A DNA stretch of 64,000 nt from Paenibacillus luteus (GTDB lineage Bacteria > Bacillota > Bacilli > Paenibacillales > Paenibacillaceae): the NCBI RefSeq assembly GCF_006542765.1, contig NZ_SKCD01000006.1, positions 118,896 through 182,895 on the forward strand, in the 5' to 3' direction. The translations under genes were made by a program, and so were the position numbers. The notes under the pieces are model-generated. The model was not told the origin of the DNA and searched no databases. It saw only the letters and a list, made by a program, of their open reading frames with translations. Every line of letters begins with the position of its first letter. Position 1 is the stretch's first letter. Below, in pieces: positions 45,285 to 54,791 of the stretch.

Positions 45285-46048
45285 TTGTCCTCGTCTGCGG
45301 AATCATTCGATTCCGTGTCGCTGGCCTCAGCCTCTTCCAATATCAACTTTTCCTGCTTCGCCTCACGATGCTTCCTTAAAGCTTCGGCACCGATAACCGC
45401 TTCTACGCGATAAATATTTTGACCTTTTTCCATAAACTTCATTTCATATTCCGTAAACACAAGGTCCTCTCGAGGGCCTTCTTTGTGCAGGTGGAGCGAA
45501 ATATTACGCATGACCAGCTCCATTTCCGCAAAGCTATTCAAAGAAAACTCAAACAACGATTGCGAATCGGTCTTAAAATGAATCTCACCGCGCTCATTAA
45601 GCAGCTCGATATATTTAGCAACCAGCCTTGGATGAGTTAGCCTTCTGCGGGCATGCTTGCTTTTTGGCCATGGATCGCTGAAGTTTAGATGAACGCGCTC
45701 AAGTTCTCCCGGTTCAAACATGGTCTCAATATTTTCAATATTGGCCCGAAGCAAAGCGAGGTTCGGCGGATGCGATTCTCCTTTTTGCTCCCAAATAATA
45801 CGTGCCTTCTCGCTTGCGCGGCGAAGCAGCTCATCGTACATGTCCACACCAATAAAATTGATATGCGGATAACGCGCGCTCATCTGGCTAATGAAGCGGC
45901 CTTTGCCCATGCCAAGCTCAACGTAAATCGGATTGTCATTGCCAAAAAATTCACGCCATTTGCCTTTGTGCGGAGCAGCATCAAGCACGACCAGCTCCGG
46001 CTGTCCCTCTAAACTCTCACGTATCCCTTTTCTTCCTCTTAAACGCAT
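45281..46048 (-). CDS. trmB: tRNA (guanine-N7)-methyltransferase
   Basis: About 255 residues from MRLRGRKGIRESLEGQ at 46048, which follows GGAGG; the longer start at 46066 is not supported. SAM-binding motif VELGMGKGRFISQMS, the family signatures INFIGVDMYDELL and HLNFSDPWPKSKHARRRLTHPRLV, and FKTDSQSLFEFSL. It methylates G46 in the variable loop of tRNA. An acidic C-terminal tail (from about 235, EEAEASDTESNDSADEDN) extends beyond the usual family end. Confidence 0.95.
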   Translation of the reverse strand: MRLRGRKGIRESLEGQPELVVLDAAPHKGKWREFFGNDNPIYVELGMGKGRFISQMSARYPHINFIGVDMYDELLRRASEKARIIWEQKGESHPPNLALLRANIENIETMFEPGELERVHLNFSDPWPKSKHARRRLTHPRLVAKYIELLNERGEIHFKTDSQSLFEFSLNSFAEMELVMRNISLHLHKEGPREDLVFTEYEMKFMEKGQNIYRVEAVIGAEALRKHREAKQEKLILEEAEASDTESNDSADEDN

Positions 46049-46229
46049 ATGCAGTGATTCCTCCATTTATCGTAGACGATGCAACGAATAGACTAGTCCC
46101 TATTGTGCCCAAGAAATGACGCAATGTAAAGAGGAATGGCAACCAACTTCTATACATTTGAGAAGTCATTCTGCTTCACTGCCCGCTATTATCTCACTTT
46201 CACTACAAAACCGCGTGCTTGGATTAAAA

Positions 46230-46262
46230 AAAGCCGCGGCCCTTGTTCGGCACTGCGGCTTT
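46230..46262 (-). terminator. Terminator after the 46292 gene
   Basis: AAAGCCGC pairs with GCGGCTTT around a 17-base loop containing CGGC; a T-rich run follows on the minus strand. Confidence 0.75.
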
Positions 46263-46291
46263 GTTCCTGTATATACGATGCTCTGTCAAGC

Positions 46292-46501
46292 TTAGAGCAG
46301 CAGTTGGTAAGCAATCGGACCATTTTCTTGCTGATCACGCTCATACGTCTCAACCAGCACTTCGTTCAACTTCTTGCGAGCTGAAATTTCTACGCCATGG
46401 TTATTGTGAAAACGGACACCCGTAAGGGCCATTAATTCTTTGATCGTAAGCTCAACCGTTACTGTGTTGTCGCCGTTTGGTATTTTCGTTGCATGATTCA
46501 T
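46292..46501 (-). CDS. Hypothetical small protein
   Basis: A 69-residue soluble protein (MNHATKIPNGDNTVTVELTIKELMALTGVRFHNN), with GAGGTGATTAGAG before the ATG and a terminator after it, which together make it likely a real gene. It reads as a short alpha/beta unit with no cysteines or membrane segment. No family is recognised and it is not in an operon. A 280-bp AT-rich gap separates it from the divergent ytqA-like gene. Confidence 0.7.
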   Translation of the reverse strand: MNHATKIPNGDNTVTVELTIKELMALTGVRFHNNHGVEISARKKLNEVLVETYERDQQENGPIAYQLLL

Positions 46502-46782
46502 CTCTAATCACCTCATCGATTTATTGTAAAAGTATTTCCATTTTATCGACGTTTCATGAATGCAAGTGCAATTGGGTTATGTTAGGTTTATTTGTTGTTT
46601 TGTCGCACTTTTAATATAACACTTCATGTAAGGTTATGCAAGCCCAAAATGCACCATTTCAAAAATAATTTCCAATTAAAGCGTTTCCCGAACGTTCCCT
46701 AGACATACGTGTAACAAACGTGGCTTTTCCACTCATTTTTCGTTAAAATATAGGGTGTATGTTTCGAAAGAAGGGGAAAATA

Positions 46783-47739
46783 ATGATTGACTCACAGACT
46801 GCGCTGCCCAAACTTTGGAGCGATAAACGATTTCATACATGGAATTACGAAATGCGGGAGCAATTCGGCGGTAAAGTATTTAAAGTCACGCTCGATGCCG
46901 GCTTTACTTGCCCGAACCGGGACGGCTCTATCGCCAAGGGTGGCTGCACGTTCTGCAGCGCACGCGGATCAGGTGATTTCGCAGGCAGCAGACGGGACGA
47001 CCTCGTCACGCAGTTCAATCAGATACGTGACCGCCAGCATCAGAAATGGCCGGACGCCCAGTATATCGGCTACTTTCAGGCTTATACCAATACCTATGCG
47101 CCTTTAGAGGAGCTTCGCGAATATTATGAAGTGATTTTGCAGCAGCCCGGCGTTGTCGGTCTATCGATCGCCACCCGTCCCGACTGCTTGCCCGATGACG
47201 TAGTTGATTATTTGGCAGAGCTGAACGAGCGCACCTATCTGTGGGTGGAGATGGGCTTGCAGACCGTGCATGAATCAACTTCCGAGCTGATTAATCGAGC
47301 GCATGATACCGCCTGCTATGAGGATGCCGTCCGCCGCTTGCGCGCACGCGGCATTCGCGTCTGTGCGCATATTATTTACGGGCTTCCGCAGGAAACGCAT
47401 GAAATGATGCTCGATACCGGCCGTGCCGTTGCCAACATGGATGTTCAGGGAATCAAAATTCACCTACTTCACTTGATGCGCAAAACGCCGATGGTTCGTC
47501 AATACGAAGCCGGGCTTCTGCAATTTCTGGAGAAGGATGAGTATGTCAGCTTGATCGTAGACACACTCGAATTTTTGCCGCCGGAGATGATTGTCCACCG
47601 CCTGACCGGCGATGCGCCTCGCGACCTGCTGATCGGCCCTCTGTGGAGCATGAGAAAATGGGAAGTGCTTAATGCCTTTGACGATGAGCTTAAGCGCCGC
47701 AATACATGGCAAGGCAAGCACTGGAAGGCGGGGGCTTAA
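46783..47739 (+). CDS. ytqA: Radical SAM protein, TIGR01212 family (YtqA/YhcC-like)
   Basis: A 318-residue protein. The iron-sulfur cysteines read FTCPNRDGSIAKGGCTFCSARG, with the wide CX11CX2C spacing particular to this family. Further family blocks are YFQAYTNTYAPLEELREYYE and HLLHLMRKTPMVRQYEAG. The ATG at 46783 follows AAGAAGGGG at a good distance. It is followed by a ytqB-like methyltransferase gene, the same order as in Bacillus. The reaction is not established for this group as far as I know. Confidence 0.9.
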   Translation: MIDSQTALPKLWSDKRFHTWNYEMREQFGGKVFKVTLDAGFTCPNRDGSIAKGGCTFCSARGSGDFAGSRRDDLVTQFNQIRDRQHQKWPDAQYIGYFQAYTNTYAPLEELREYYEVILQQPGVVGLSIATRPDCLPDDVVDYLAELNERTYLWVEMGLQTVHESTSELINRAHDTACYEDAVRRLRARGIRVCAHIIYGLPQETHEMMLDTGRAVANMDVQGIKIHLLHLMRKTPMVRQYEAGLLQFLEKDEYVSLIVDTLEFLPPEMIVHRLTGDAPRDLLIGPLWSMRKWEVLNAFDDELKRRNTWQGKHWKAGA

Positions 47740-47825
47740 TAAATGGGCATATGTGTTAAGACAACTGCTTTCCTTCTGCCTCCTTTGGCTTTAACCTATA
47801 CTTTCTGTCCGAATGGAGGTAACCT

Positions 47826-48404
47826 ATGGGCTTCCTATCCATGCTGAGCATGGCCCACAAGTGGATTGCCGAGCGTACCGCGCCAGGCGATATCGTTATT
47901 GATGCAACCGCGGGTGGCGGTGTCGATACGCTGGCATTAGCAACGCTTGTCGGGCCTAAAGGCACCGTCTATGCCTTCGATATTCAACAGGAAGCGCTTG
48001 ATCGGACGGAGGCACGCCTCTCTGCGCTTGACGTGGACAAGCGTCCCTCAGTCAAGCTGCTGCTAGAATCACATGCCAATATGGCAAAGGTTGTTGCTCC
48101 TAACGTTATCAGCAAAGCTTCAGCGGTCATGTTCAATCTCGGCTATTTGCCAGGCAGCAGTGATCTTACGATTATAACCGAGCCTGCCTCAACGATTGCC
48201 GCGCTGGATGCCGCCATGCTGCTGCTAAGACCGGGAGGTATCGTCACTTGCGTATTATATCCGGGCCACAGCGGAGGCAGCGATGAGGCGGCCGCCGTTG
48301 AGAAATGGGCAGCCGAGCAGCCGCAAACCTCGGCTCAGACGGTTATCTATCGTCAACTGCAGCGGTCAACTGCTCCCTATCTTGTGGCTGTCGAGAAACG
48401 ATAG
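47826..48404 (+). CDS. ytqB: Class I SAM-dependent methyltransferase, YtqB-like
   Basis: A 192-residue methyltransferase: MGFLSMLSMAHKWIAERTAPGDIVIDATAGGGVDTLALATLVGPKG carries the SAM-binding DATAGGGVDT motif, VYAFDIQQEALDRTEARL the ribose-binding acid, and AVMFNLGYLPGSSDLTI the NLGYLPG signature of this putative rRNA/tRNA methylase family. GGAGGTAACCT precedes the ATG. It probably forms a transcription unit with the radical SAM gene 86 bp upstream. Confidence 0.92.
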   Translation: MGFLSMLSMAHKWIAERTAPGDIVIDATAGGGVDTLALATLVGPKGTVYAFDIQQEALDRTEARLSALDVDKRPSVKLLLESHANMAKVVAPNVISKASAVMFNLGYLPGSSDLTIITEPASTIAALDAAMLLLRPGGIVTCVLYPGHSGGSDEAAAVEKWAAEQPQTSAQTVIYRQLQRSTAPYLVAVEKR

Positions 48405-48512
48405 GCTGCAGCCGGATGGGCTTTTGATCTAGTCGCGAGTCCTCTATCCTTGTGAAGCCACAAAGGGTACAATCGATTTAACTACATATTATAGACATGG
48501 GAGAGATATCAA

Positions 48513-49487
48513 ATGACAGTAAAACCTTATCCATTACAATTCAAACCAGAAATGAAAGAACGCATTTGGGGAGGACGAGCGCTGGAGGGCTTTGGACTTG
48601 AGCTTCCGGAAGGCTCCATTGGCGAAGGCTGGATGATTGGCGATCACCCGAATGGTACAACAAAGGTCATGAACGGCGAACTGGCTGGCACAGGACTTGA
48701 CGAAATTCGCGAAACCTATGGCCGCATTTGGTTCGGCACGAAGGGCTTCTCCGAGAAAAACGGACGGTTCCCGCTTCTTATTAAATTGCTCGATTGCAAT
48801 GATGATTTGTCCATTCAAGTCCATCCAACGGATGCTTATGAAGGCCTTCCCGAAGGAGAACTCGGCAAAACGGAAATGTGGTACATCTTGGACGCTAAGC
48901 CGGGCGCAAAAATCATTTATGGCTTAAAAGACGGCGTTGACCGTACGGCGATGGAAGCCGCAATTGCTGAGGGCCGCATTATGGACACGCTTCAAGAAGT
49001 GTCTGTATCGGCTGGTGATGCCTTCTACATTCCGGCAGGAACGGTGCATGCGCTATGCTCCGGCGTTGTCGTTGCCGAGATTCAGCAAAACTCCGATACG
49101 ACTTACCGTTTGCATGATTACGACCGTTCAGGCCTTGATGGACAGCTTCGCGAGCTTCATATTGAGGATTCACTGAATGTCATCGCCTATGAAGGCGCTG
49201 GCGCACAGCGAATGACAACCGATGGTGCCATTGCAGGAGAGTGGCTGACGATCGCAACCTCCCCTTATTTCGTTGTTGAAAAAGGAATCGTAGCTGCGCC
49301 TTGGAAGCTCTCCACCTCGCTTGAAAGCTTTGTCATTCTCGTTGTTGCGGAAGGCGAAGGCCAGTTGAAATGGGCAGACGGCGAACACTCCATCAAACCA
49401 GGCGAATGCTTCCTTCTACCCGCTAACCTTGGCGACTACGAGCTATCGGGCAGCTTCACCGTACTTCGCAGCGTAGTCCCTGCGTAA
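48513..49487 (+). CDS. manA: Mannose-6-phosphate isomerase, class I
   Basis: A 324-residue zinc cupin: YPLQFKPEMKERIWGGRALEGFG at the start, zinc ligands in LSIQVHPTDAYE and GKTEMWYILDA and in YIPAGTVHALCSG. It interconverts fructose-6-phosphate and mannose-6-phosphate. GGGAGAG precedes the ATG. It is monocistronic, followed by a terminator at 49629. Confidence 0.95.
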   Translation: MTVKPYPLQFKPEMKERIWGGRALEGFGLELPEGSIGEGWMIGDHPNGTTKVMNGELAGTGLDEIRETYGRIWFGTKGFSEKNGRFPLLIKLLDCNDDLSIQVHPTDAYEGLPEGELGKTEMWYILDAKPGAKIIYGLKDGVDRTAMEAAIAEGRIMDTLQEVSVSAGDAFYIPAGTVHALCSGVVVAEIQQNSDTTYRLHDYDRSGLDGQLRELHIEDSLNVIAYEGAGAQRMTTDGAIAGEWLTIATSPYFVVEKGIVAAPWKLSTSLESFVILVVAEGEGQLKWADGEHSIKPGECFLLPANLGDYELSGSFTVLRSVVPA

Positions 49488-49628
49488 ATCTGCAACTAGG
49501 TAAAGCTTACCTATCGAACAAGGTGAAACGACTGTCTCCGTCCTTTGGCAGCGATGCGCGATTCATTCCGAGAAATATAGAGATCGTATGGCGAATGATA
49601 TACTTCCCTATATTTTAAAGGACGCAAC

Positions 49629-49675
49629 AAAAGAACCTTCAGCTCCGCGGTTACGCGGAATTGAAGGTTCTTTTT
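49629..49675. terminator. Terminator between manA and the B12-radical SAM gene
   Basis: AAAGAACCTTCA pairs with TGAAGGTTCTTT, with an inner CCGCG/CGCGG stem; TTTTT follows on the plus strand. It serves two convergent genes. Confidence 0.9.
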
Positions 49676-49718
49676 CATTCCAATATCACAACATTGCCAG
49701 TTGGAAATTGAACATGCC

Positions 49719-51611
49719 TTAGCCCTGAAGCACCTCGCGGCTTGCTTCTATCGTCAGCGTGAACGGACGAGGCTTCGGCTTCGTGCTGCCCGATTCCAAG
49801 GCATACAAGACAACGAGCAGCGTATGCTGCTCCCGCACGACCTCGCCGGTTGCAAGGAACGTTGCGAGATCAAATGGAAGCTTCTCGATGACCGCATGTT
49901 TTTGCAGTTCCTTCTCTCCAAAGCCAAGCGCGGCGAATGCTGGCGATACCTCTTCAGGACGCTCCGCCAAGCGGCGCATCCAACCGCTCCAAATGGACTT
50001 GTCCATCGTAAATTCCCACCAGGTTTTACGCGGCTTGTAATTATGGTTAAGGAAATAATCATATTTCATAAGCCCCAGCACAATGTCTGAATCTAGGCGC
50101 GAGCCTGCAATGGCAAGCACCTCGTCAAACGTAAAGGAAACCTTCTCCGAATCCTCCTGCAGTGTAGGCAATGAACCGATTGCGTTCTTACCCGAGCGCG
50201 GCAGCGATTCAAGAAATGCCCAGAGCCGCGAGTATAGATCCTCCAACTGATGCCCAATCTTTTGCCAACCGCTGCGCTCCCAGAAATCACCGAATGCTTG
50301 AAAGAAATCAAATGGCGACGGAAAGACGCGGTCAACCAAATAAAGCAGCGTATGGTCCATCCGGTGCGCATTCCAATACTTCTCCAATACATCTTCTACC
50401 CGCTTGATCCGAACGATATCGCCGAATGGCATCAGGTCATTCCCTAGCATCTCGTACGGGGAGCGATCCATGTAAATATAGCCCCATTTGTCTGCTTCTC
50501 GCCGAAGGCCCGTTCCTCGCAGCATTTTGAGAAATCCAAGCTGCAGCTCCTCTGGCCGAAGCTCGAAGACGTCATTGAACGTTCCACGGAACGTATCATA
50601 GTTCTCCAGCGGAAGTCCGGCAATTAAATCGAGATGCTGGTCGATCTTTTGCGAATTTTTCACTTTCATGACCGTCCGCACAAGCTTCATCCAGTTTTGG
50701 CGCCGCTGAACTGCTTCATTCGTCGGATCATTTGTCGATTGTACGCCGATCTCGAAGCGGAAGATCCCGGCAGGCGCGTTTTCCGCCAAATAGTCCAGCA
50801 CCTCAGGCCGCATAATATCAGCCGTAATCTCAAATTGGAACACACAGCCTTGATGATTTTTAATCAAAAACTCAAAGATTTCAAGTGCATAATCCCGTTT
50901 GATGTTAAATGTACGGTCAACGAATTTGATCAGCTTGGCGCCTTTTTCAATCAGATACAAAATATCCGCTTTGGTCCGCTCCATATCATAGTAGCGCACG
51001 CCAACCTCAATACTGGAAAGGCAAAACTGGCAGCTGAACGGACAGCCGCGGCTCGTCTCGAAATAGACCACCCGGCTGCCCAAATGAGGAATATCCTCCT
51101 CGAAGCGATGCGGTGAAGGCAGCTCGTTCAAATTCAGCTTCGGACGCGGCGGATTGATGAGAACCTCCACGCGGTCTTCGCGCTGCTTCCGGTAGGTCAC
51201 TCCGAAGACCATGTGATATTTGCCGTCACCCTCAATTTCTGTCAGCAAGTGATGAAAGGTCTCTTCGCCCTCGCCCACCACGATGAAATCAACCTCTTGG
51301 ACGCGCTCCATCCAATAATCCATATCGTAGCTGACTTCGGGACCCCCAAGAATGATTTTAATTTCAGGCATAATTTTGCGCAGCATATTGATGACTGTAA
51401 TCGTCTCCTCGATGTTCCAAATGTAACAGGAGAACCCTACGACATCAGGCTTTCGTGAGAAAATATCCGAAACGATGTTCATGACCGGGTCTTTGATCGT
51501 ATACTCTGCAATATCGATATCGAATCTGTCGCCGCTGAACGCCTTCAAGCAGCGCAGCGCAAGTGATGTGTGTATAAACTTCGCATTTAAGGTGGACAAT
51601 ACCACTTTCAT
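49719..51611 (-). CDS. B12-binding domain radical SAM protein (DUF4080 type)
   Basis: A 630-residue protein. The N-terminal B12-binding-like domain (about 1-145: KVVLSTLNAKFIHTSLALRCLKA, PDVVGFSCYIWNIEETI, IILGGPEVSYD) lacks an obvious DxHxxG cobalamin motif. The radical SAM domain (about 175-400) has the CX3CX2C cluster motif SRGCPFSCQFCLSS. The C-terminal 200 residues fit DUF4080. The substrate is unknown; relatives modify small molecules or RNA. It is a single gene with no functional neighbour. Confidence 0.88.
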   Translation of the reverse strand: MKVVLSTLNAKFIHTSLALRCLKAFSGDRFDIDIAEYTIKDPVMNIVSDIFSRKPDVVGFSCYIWNIEETITVINMLRKIMPEIKIILGGPEVSYDMDYWMERVQEVDFIVVGEGEETFHHLLTEIEGDGKYHMVFGVTYRKQREDRVEVLINPPRPKLNLNELPSPHRFEEDIPHLGSRVVYFETSRGCPFSCQFCLSSIEVGVRYYDMERTKADILYLIEKGAKLIKFVDRTFNIKRDYALEIFEFLIKNHQGCVFQFEITADIMRPEVLDYLAENAPAGIFRFEIGVQSTNDPTNEAVQRRQNWMKLVRTVMKVKNSQKIDQHLDLIAGLPLENYDTFRGTFNDVFELRPEELQLGFLKMLRGTGLRREADKWGYIYMDRSPYEMLGNDLMPFGDIVRIKRVEDVLEKYWNAHRMDHTLLYLVDRVFPSPFDFFQAFGDFWERSGWQKIGHQLEDLYSRLWAFLESLPRSGKNAIGSLPTLQEDSEKVSFTFDEVLAIAGSRLDSDIVLGLMKYDYFLNHNYKPRKTWWEFTMDKSIWSGWMRRLAERPEEVSPAFAALGFGEKELQKHAVIEKLPFDLATFLATGEVVREQHTLLVVLYALESGSTKPKPRPFTLTIEASREVLQG

Positions 51612-51704
51612 AGCATAACCTCTCTAACATAAGCATTTGCCCAGCCAGCAACACAGCCTTGTAGCCTTAGTCGCTTCTAGCAAGATGCCTTCTATTGTAC
51701 AGAA

Positions 51705-51764
51705 AAAAAAAGAAAAAAAGAAGAGGCATCCTTTGCCGGCGGTCGCCTCTGCTGGATACCTCTT
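51705..51764 (-). terminator. Terminator after the serine protease gene
   Basis: AAGAGGCATCC pairs with GGATACCTCTT with one mismatch, with a further CGGCGG/CCGCC-like inner part; a long T-rich tract follows on the minus strand. Confidence 0.75.
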
Positions 51765-51771
51765 TGAATGA

Positions 51772-53322
51772 CTAGCCTCTAAGCTTGATATACAGCTCGT
51801 TTTTCAGCTGCATATCGATGACCGAGTACCTTACCCGCCATTTATCGCTGCCAAGCGAGGTTACCTCGCCCGCAGCAAAGCCGCGTGGTTCAAAGCCATA
51901 ATCGCGTTGGAACGAGATGACGACCTGAATTTTGTCGTCAGGCAGCAGCTCGTGGAACTCGTAGCCTAAATTAATCGTCCACATCCGCAGCTCTTGCGCG
52001 GTTGCCGGACCATAGTACATATAAAACAATGGATCGATATCAGCCGTTAGCACGAGCCAGCCGGCAGAGTCGCGTTTTGCCGACCAATTGGTCATTTTCG
52101 CTTCTCCCTCGGTCGTCGAAATTGCGGAATATTGATCCTTAAGCAGCTTCTCGATATCCGCCTCAGGCACTCCAACTAACGTATCCGGCAAGCTTGATGG
52201 CAAGAACTTGGCAGCGGCAATCGTTTCTTTCGTGACCTCGCTATACAAGCTTGCTGCATGAATAACGGACACGGCAAAGTTGAGATCCGCGTTCGTATTG
52301 GAATATCCAAGCGTAGTTATGCCTACCAGCTCTCCATATTCATTAAACAATGCTCCTCCTGAACTTCCGTGATCGATGGGAGCGCTTGTTTGAATATAGC
52401 GAATGCTATTCTCGTAAGCAATGTTGCTAACGAGACCATCCGAAACCGTATTTTGCAGTCCTAATGGGCTTCCGATCGCAACAACCTTACTGCCCTTATA
52501 AGAATTAAAGCCATAGCCCAGCTCTACCACAGGGAGATTAAGCGATGCTTCTGTTTTGACAATCGCCAGATCAGCATTTTCGTCATAGCTGACCACACCC
52601 GTGATTTTCAGCTCCTTGCCCCGCAGCGTAAGCGCGGTTGCGGAAGAAGCATCCGAGATGACATGGTAATTCGTAAGAATCAGATTATCGCCAATGACTA
52701 CGCCGCTGCCTTGCGCACGATTAGTCATGATGAGCACGACGCTTGCATCAAACTTATCAACGATTTCTTTGCTTGTCATCGTAGGCAGATTTTTCTGCTG
52801 CTCCAGCCATTCCTGATATTCCGCTTCTTCTCCTGCCTCTACCGAAGTAATTCTTACTGTGTTAGCCTTGCTGTCCCACTTGACCGTCGCGTTCAAAGAT
52901 TCGGAAATAAAACGAACCGGCACAAAGGTAACCCCTTTGCGAACGACCGCAGCCGCGTCAAGCTTCACGGATTTTCCGTTAATCACCGCTTGCTTGTTGC
53001 CAACTTGTAGAGAAATCGTAATATTGCCTTTACGGCCAATGATCGTCCCCGTCTTGCCCTCCCAAGTTACAGAAGCGCCCAACGCCGTGAAAATATCACG
53101 CATCGGAACAAAGGTAACGCCTTTCTCTGCATAAGCTGCTGCAGATAGAGAAAGCTTCTTCCCGTCAACGACGACCTGCAATTGCTCGGTTGCGGAGGCA
53201 ACCGCCATATTCGTAGCACTCGCTGCCGCTACGGAACTGTCGCCAAACCCTTGTAAAGGAGCAAACAGCAAGCCCGCTACAAGCAAGGGGCTAAGCAAAG
53301 ACTTTACTAATTTTGTATTCAC
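51772..53322 (-). CDS. Secreted trypsin-like serine protease with N-terminal stalk domain
   Basis: 516 residues from a GTG at 53322 that follows GGAGG; the upstream ATGs are rejected because GGAGG then falls inside coding sequence. A signal peptide (NTKLVKSLLSPLLVAGLLFAPLQG) is followed by a copper-amine-oxidase-N-like stalk domain (about 45-165), with two similar halves (KGVTFVPMRDIFTALGASVTWEGKT and KGVTFVPVRFISESLNATVKWDSKA), and then an HtrA-like protease domain with the triad in TNYHVIS (His), NADLAIVK (Asp) and DHGSSGGALFNEYG (Ser). No PDZ domain is seen; the C-terminal 130 residues are unassigned. It likely acts in the cell wall or outside. Confidence 0.9.
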   Translation of the reverse strand: MNTKLVKSLLSPLLVAGLLFAPLQGFGDSSVAAASATNMAVASATEQLQVVVDGKKLSLSAAAYAEKGVTFVPMRDIFTALGASVTWEGKTGTIIGRKGNITISLQVGNKQAVINGKSVKLDAAAVVRKGVTFVPVRFISESLNATVKWDSKANTVRITSVEAGEEAEYQEWLEQQKNLPTMTSKEIVDKFDASVVLIMTNRAQGSGVVIGDNLILTNYHVISDASSATALTLRGKELKITGVVSYDENADLAIVKTEASLNLPVVELGYGFNSYKGSKVVAIGSPLGLQNTVSDGLVSNIAYENSIRYIQTSAPIDHGSSGGALFNEYGELVGITTLGYSNTNADLNFAVSVIHAASLYSEVTKETIAAAKFLPSSLPDTLVGVPEADIEKLLKDQYSAISTTEGEAKMTNWSAKRDSAGWLVLTADIDPLFYMYYGPATAQELRMWTINLGYEFHELLPDDKIQVVISFQRDYGFEPRGFAAGEVTSLGSDKWRVRYSVIDMQLKNELYIKLRG

Positions 53323-53512
53323 GCGATTGTTTCCTCCAGCCTTTTCCATTTTCACCATTTGGTTATTCTACCAATTATCCTACCATTCCTCTTAACGCTT
53401 TGTCTATTAGAATGGATTTGATAGAGTACCGCTGCATAAGCAAATTGAACATTAGAACTGATGGCTGCACTCGTGGTATAGTAGGAACATTGAATCTAGG
53501 AGGTTTTTTAGC

Positions 53513-54439
53513 ATGCACAGGGGGAAAAAGCGCGGCGCTCCTCAATCACAAGCGGATAAAAGCAAGTCTTATCCGGTTACCGAACCGATGGAGCTGCTCC
53601 CGTTTCTTATAAAAAACATATCAGGTGCTGGACGCAATGTCGTCAAGTCGATTCTGGCCCATGGCCAGGTATCCGTAGGAGGAAAATCAACCACGGCCTA
53701 TAATTACCCGCTCCAGCCCGGCCAAACCGTTACGGTAGGCAAAGACCGTCCGCAAGAGAAACTTCCGCTGGAAGGTCTATCGATCCTCTTCGAGGACGAG
53801 CATATTATCGTCATCAAGAAAGACTCGGGCCTGCTTTCGATCTCGTCAGACGCCGCGCCGGAGAATGAAATTACCGCTTACCGCCAGCTGATGGCGCATG
53901 TGCGGCAAGAGAACGCAAAAAACCGAATCTTCGTTGTGCATAGACTTGACCGCGACACCTCCGGTGTCATGATGTTTGCCAAGAGCGAGGCTGTTCAGCA
54001 GCAGCTCCAAAACAGCTGGCAGGATACGGTACAGGAGCGAATCTATGTCGCTTTGGTAGAAGGTGCGGTTAAAAAGGAAAAGGGTACGATCAGCTCATGG
54101 CTTAAGGAAAGCAAGACGCTCAAAATGTACTCCAGCTCCTACCCGAAAGACGGATTGCATGCCGTGACGCATTATAAGGTGCTTCGCAGCAACAAAAATT
54201 TCTCCTTGCTTGAGGTCAATCTCGAAACGGGACGAAAAAATCAGATCCGCGTTCATATGGAGGACATCGGACATCCGGTCGTCGGCGACAAAAAGTACGG
54301 CGCACGCACACGTATTATTGGCCGGCTAGGCCTGCATGCGCGCGTTCTCGCCTTTACTCATCCGATTACGGGCAAGCTGGTCCGGTTTGAAACCGACATT
54401 CCAAAGCTGTTCCTAAAGCCTTTCCATACTACCGAGTAA
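53513..54439 (+). CDS. RluA family RNA pseudouridine synthase
   Basis: 308 residues. An S4-like RNA-binding domain (about 20-85: LLPFLIKNISGAGRNVVKSILAHGQVSVGG) precedes the catalytic domain with the signature FVVHRLDRDTSGVMMFAKS, whose Asp is catalytic, and LETGRKNQIRVHMEDIGHPVVGDKKYG. AGGAGG lies nine bases before the ATG. It isomerises uridines in rRNA or tRNA; the exact site cannot be told. A DUF1904 gene follows 16 bp downstream and is probably co-transcribed. Confidence 0.94.
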   Translation: MHRGKKRGAPQSQADKSKSYPVTEPMELLPFLIKNISGAGRNVVKSILAHGQVSVGGKSTTAYNYPLQPGQTVTVGKDRPQEKLPLEGLSILFEDEHIIVIKKDSGLLSISSDAAPENEITAYRQLMAHVRQENAKNRIFVVHRLDRDTSGVMMFAKSEAVQQQLQNSWQDTVQERIYVALVEGAVKKEKGTISSWLKESKTLKMYSSSYPKDGLHAVTHYKVLRSNKNFSLLEVNLETGRKNQIRVHMEDIGHPVVGDKKYGARTRIIGRLGLHARVLAFTHPITGKLVRFETDIPKLFLKPFHTTE

Positions 54440-54455
54440 ACAGGAGGTTGGAGCG

Positions 54456-54791
54456 ATGCCGCATCTAATATTTCGCGGTGTACCAGCAGATAAACTGCAC
54501 ACCATATCCTTACCGCTTGCTAACGAGCTTGCTGTCATTTGTGAGTGCGGTACCGATAATTTTACGATGGCCTGCCTTCACACGACGAATGTCTTCGGCA
54601 ATGAAGCAGGCGATCCTGACTTCGCCTTCATCGAAGTAGGCTGGTTCGAGCGGGGACAGCAGGTACGGAACCGCTTCGCGCAAGCAGTCACCGCATATGT
54701 AGCCGAGCTAGGCATCCCGGAAATCGAAATCGTCTTCCATGCCTATCGCGAGGACAGTTACTATATTAATGGCGAGCCTGTGGCCGAATAA
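54456..54791 (+). CDS. DUF1904 family protein
   Basis: A 111-residue protein (MPHLIFRGVPADKLHTISLPLANELAVICECGTDNF) resembling the tautomerase-like DUF1904 family of Bacillales; IEVGWFERGQQVRNRFAQAVTAYV and EIVFHAYREDSYYINGEP are its conserved blocks. AGGAGG precedes the ATG. It lies 16 bp after the pseudouridine synthase gene and ends just before a strong terminator. No function is known. Confidence 0.85.
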   Translation: MPHLIFRGVPADKLHTISLPLANELAVICECGTDNFTMACLHTTNVFGNEAGDPDFAFIEVGWFERGQQVRNRFAQAVTAYVAELGIPEIEIVFHAYREDSYYINGEPVAE

